Positions 6,301-7,351 of a stretch of 7,351 bases of DNA are shown one piece after another. A program made the translations under genes and the position numbers. Source of the stretch: a bacterium (GTDB lineage Bacteria > Babelota > Babeliae > Babelales > RVW-14); NCBI GenBank assembly GCA_023249895.1, contig JAHFBS010000044.1, forward strand, positions 1 to 7,351, given 5' to 3'. The notes below the pieces were generated by a model. It saw only the letters and a program-made list of their open reading frames with translations. It searched no databases and was not told where the DNA came from. Each line of letters opens with the position of its first letter. The stretch's first letter is position 1.

Positions 6301-7351
6301 AGTTGCTGCGCGCCATTTTTGGTGAAAAATCACGTGAAGTACGCGATACCTCGTTGCGCGTTCCACCTGGAGTCGAAGCAACAGTCGTTGACGTCAAAGT
6401 ATTCTCACGTAGCGGTATCAGAAAAGATAAACGCTATCGCGATATTGTTCAGCGCGAAACACAAAAGATCGAAGAAAACTTCGCTTATCATCTTTCAATT
6501 CTCCAAAAGGGAATCAAAGAACGCGTTATCGATTTAGTTAAAGACACCAAGTCGGCTAAAAACCTTCCTACCGAAGATCTTGAGAAAATGCTCAGCATCA
6601 CAACAGGTGTTAAAGATATCGATAACAAGATCAAGGGTTATAAAGAAGTCCTGACTAACCAAATCCACGTTTTGACCGCACTTAAAGAAGATCGTATTGC
6701 ACAATTGCGTAAAGGTGACGAACTTCCATCTGGCGTTATCAAAATGATCAAGGTCTATGTCGCAACCAAGCGTCGTCTTTCGGTTGGTGACAAAATGGCC
6801 GGACGCCATGGTAACAAAGGTGTTGTCTCACGCGTTGTTAACGTTGAAGACATGCCATACATGGAAAATGGACAACACATTGATATCGTCCTTAATCCAC
6901 TCGGTGTACCAGGACGTATGAACGTTGGTCAGATTCTTGAAACACTTTTGGGAATGGCAAGTAAAGAAATTAGTCATCAACTTGCTGAAAAGATTCAAGA
7001 TCTTTCATATCAAGAAATCAAAAATCAACTCAGTAAATATTATGGCAATCAGTTGGTAAGTGAGATGGAAAAGACCTATGGCAAAACCGCAGTGTCTGAA
7101 CTTGCCAAGAAAACCATTGATTGGGGACTTGCCTTCAATACCCCAGTATTTGACGGCGCTGATTATCATAACGAAATACAGCCTTTACTTAAGGATTTGA
7201 ATCTCCCAGCCACCGGTACGTACAAACTTTATGATGGCCGAACAGGGCTTTCATTTGATCAGCCGGTCACGGTTGGTTACATCTACATGATGAAATTGAA
7301 CCACTTGGCAGATGACAAACTCCATGCACGTTCCGTTGGTCCATACTCATT
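3357..7351 (+). CDS. rpoB: DNA-directed RNA polymerase subunit beta with Cys-rich insertion (3' end beyond window)
   Basis: RpoB forms, with beta', the catalytic cleft of RNA polymerase. The frame is open without interruption for 1331 codons to the window edge. About 90 C-terminal residues are missing, judged from E. coli RpoB after its SYS. Landmarks in order: RISLEYVSYELG (68-79); a Cys-rich insertion of about 59 residues (80-142); PLKVKMQLISWD (157-168); GTFLINGVDRVVVSQIHRAPG (seen at about 211-231). The rifampicin region is QLSQFMDQTNPLAEMAHKRR (589-608), with Q592, D595, H605, R608, S610 and L612 all wild type, so rifampicin sensitivity is expected. RPxx-type HDDANRALMGSNMQRQAVP follows, then active-site E895-D896 in MPWQGYNYEDAI, lysines K1146 and K1154 in GDKMAGRHGNKG, and R1187 in VPGRMN. 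Lobe material like E. coli beta-i4 and a helical insertion (1022-1122) like beta-i9 are present. rpoC is expected next. Confidence 0.98.
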   Translation, partial: MSVFDRGKGLIRKSFGKIKEVVSLPNLIEVQSKSFNDFVQLDCIPSEREHIGLEKVFRDTFPIEHNERISLEYVSYELGDWACICGQLTGIQNRYKWTCSSCKKSGCGRLAKGKNCPHCKEPNAAYIHCKRCFSRVSIKVPATVDECRYSGRTFSLPLKVKMQLISWDIDPKTEQKVVRDIKEQDVFFCDLPVMVDLYEDDNGTFHLGSQGTFLINGVDRVVVSQIHRAPGVMFTLSKKTKDFRGQPYHIARLIPGRGSWLDFEFDHNDVIYVRIDKKKKMLATTFLQAIGVEKNSILSLFYNFDVIDIRDGKFSRKITPDLIGQRLEAGSLPKEIEDKFNIGQRLTKAHLDKLAKEGVKTLTVRKASLQGRIAAQDIILPKTGEIVATLGSELTEEIIEQLEACNGLSFKLIQSSGYAVQPTMALTFAQDDASTKEEALKEMYIKLKPGDIPAIKVMEEYISNLFFNSRFYDLTIVGRIRTNRKLGLSISEKNTSLTKEDIIATLKYLIGLKERSEGELDDIDHLGNRCVRLVGELLQNQLYIGFARIERIVKERFRLQENYASLMPYDFLNVRPLAAVLREFFGTGQLSQFMDQTNPLAEMAHKRRLSALGPGGITRERATFEVRDVHTSHYGRICPIETPEGQNIGLISSLSTYARVNELGFIETPYHPVEKNVVKDEIKYLDAFEELGKKIAQATTPVDNAHHLEGQKVLVREDGNILTTSVDDVNYLDASPKQIFSVPAALIPFLEHDDANRALMGSNMQRQAVPLIKCQAPLVGTGLERELGSLEGAVVSARTAGTVVYVSAEKIIVRISDENISETEWLSRPVDIYYLKKFARSSHNTWIHFNPIVVVGDVIKKGDLLACGAATNNGELALGSNVLVAFMPWQGYNYEDAIVVSKRLVADDIFSSVHVEEFIVEARETKLGAEEITRDIPNIPEKDLVALDEDGIVKIGTRVKPGDILVGKVTLKGDVQVSPEEKLLRAIFGEKSREVRDTSLRVPPGVEATVVDVKVFSRSGIRKDKRYRDIVQRETQKIEENFAYHLSILQKGIKERVIDLVKDTKSAKNLPTEDLEKMLSITTGVKDIDNKIKGYKEVLTNQIHVLTALKEDRIAQLRKGDELPSGVIKMIKVYVATKRRLSVGDKMAGRHGNKGVVSRVVNVEDMPYMENGQHIDIVLNPLGVPGRMNVGQILETLLGMASKEISHQLAEKIQDLSYQEIKNQLSKYYGNQLVSEMEKTYGKTAVSELAKKTIDWGLAFNTPVFDGADYHNEIQPLLKDLNLPATGTYKLYDGRTGLSFDQPVTVGYIYMMKLNHLADDKLHARSVGPYS
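3594..3782 (+). other. Cys-rich, zinc-ribbon-like insertion domain inside RpoB
   Basis: This is the codon range of residues 80-142. Cysteines fall at 83, 85, 99, 102, 107, 116, 119, 129 and 132, with His at 118 and 128. They form CxC, CxxC, lone C, CxxC and CxxC. The second half, CPHCKEPNAAYIHCKRC (116-132), has the spacing of one double-zinc-ribbon (DZR-like) unit. E. coli beta has 8 residues between the matching Gly76 and Cys85; here there are 67 between Gly79 and Cys147, so about 59 are inserted in the protrusion domain. The reading frame stays open and the flanks match RpoB closely, so this is a real in-frame domain and not a frameshift. Zinc binding is inferred from Cys spacing. Confidence 0.88.

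Overview
The window is a bacterial transcription/translation supercluster, all on the + strand, in the classic order rpmG (3' end only) - tRNA-Trp - secE - nusG - rplK - rplA - rplJ - rplL - rpoB (lacking only its last codons). All genes are intact apart from the two cut by the window edges. No mobile element, CRISPR array, phage gene or minus-strand gene could be supported. Moderate GC, ATG starts and mixed-strength ribosome binding sites fit an ordinary vertically inherited core locus. RpoB carries E. coli-style lineage insertions in the lobe and in the region before the active-site lysines, which suggests a Gram-negative-type (gracilicute) bacterium. The exact phylum cannot be read from the sequence; a poorly sampled lineage such as Dependentiae (TM6) is only a guess.

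Layout. Positions 1-122 hold the C-terminal 39 codons of ribosomal protein L33. A tRNA-Trp(CCA) with encoded CCA follows at 132-208. secE (240-425) and nusG (463-981) come next, then the L11-L1 pair (999-1424, 1456-2154). L10 (2173-2700) starts only 18 bp after L1, leaving no room for the usual L10 leader. A 141-bp gap with a perfect TATAAT and weak terminator-like stems separates L10 from L7/L12 (2842-3222). A second gap of 134 bp, with a 16-bp perfect-stem hairpin (3251-3286), separates L12 from rpoB (3357 to the end).

How the genes work together. SecE is the small subunit of the Sec translocon. NusG links RNA polymerase to the ribosome or Rho. L11, L10 and L12 build the GTPase-associated stalk, L1 builds the E-site stalk, and RpoB is the beta subunit of RNA polymerase. 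The long gaps on either side of rplL look like sites where L12 output is raised relative to L10 and RpoB.

The most striking feature is a roughly 59-residue Cys-rich insertion near the RpoB N-terminus (residues about 80-142). It has nine cysteines arranged as CxC, CxxC, C, CxxC and CxxC, placed inside the protrusion domain where E. coli and Chlamydia beta, as I recall them, have only a short loop. It looks like one or two zinc ribbons grafted onto RNA polymerase beta, and its first half resembles the zinc-binding domain of beta'. Secondary oddities are a substituted GLGLKEAK signature in L12, an extended L10 C-terminal helix predicting three L12 dimers, and a Pro-to-Ser change in the L11 PVGPALGQ motif.
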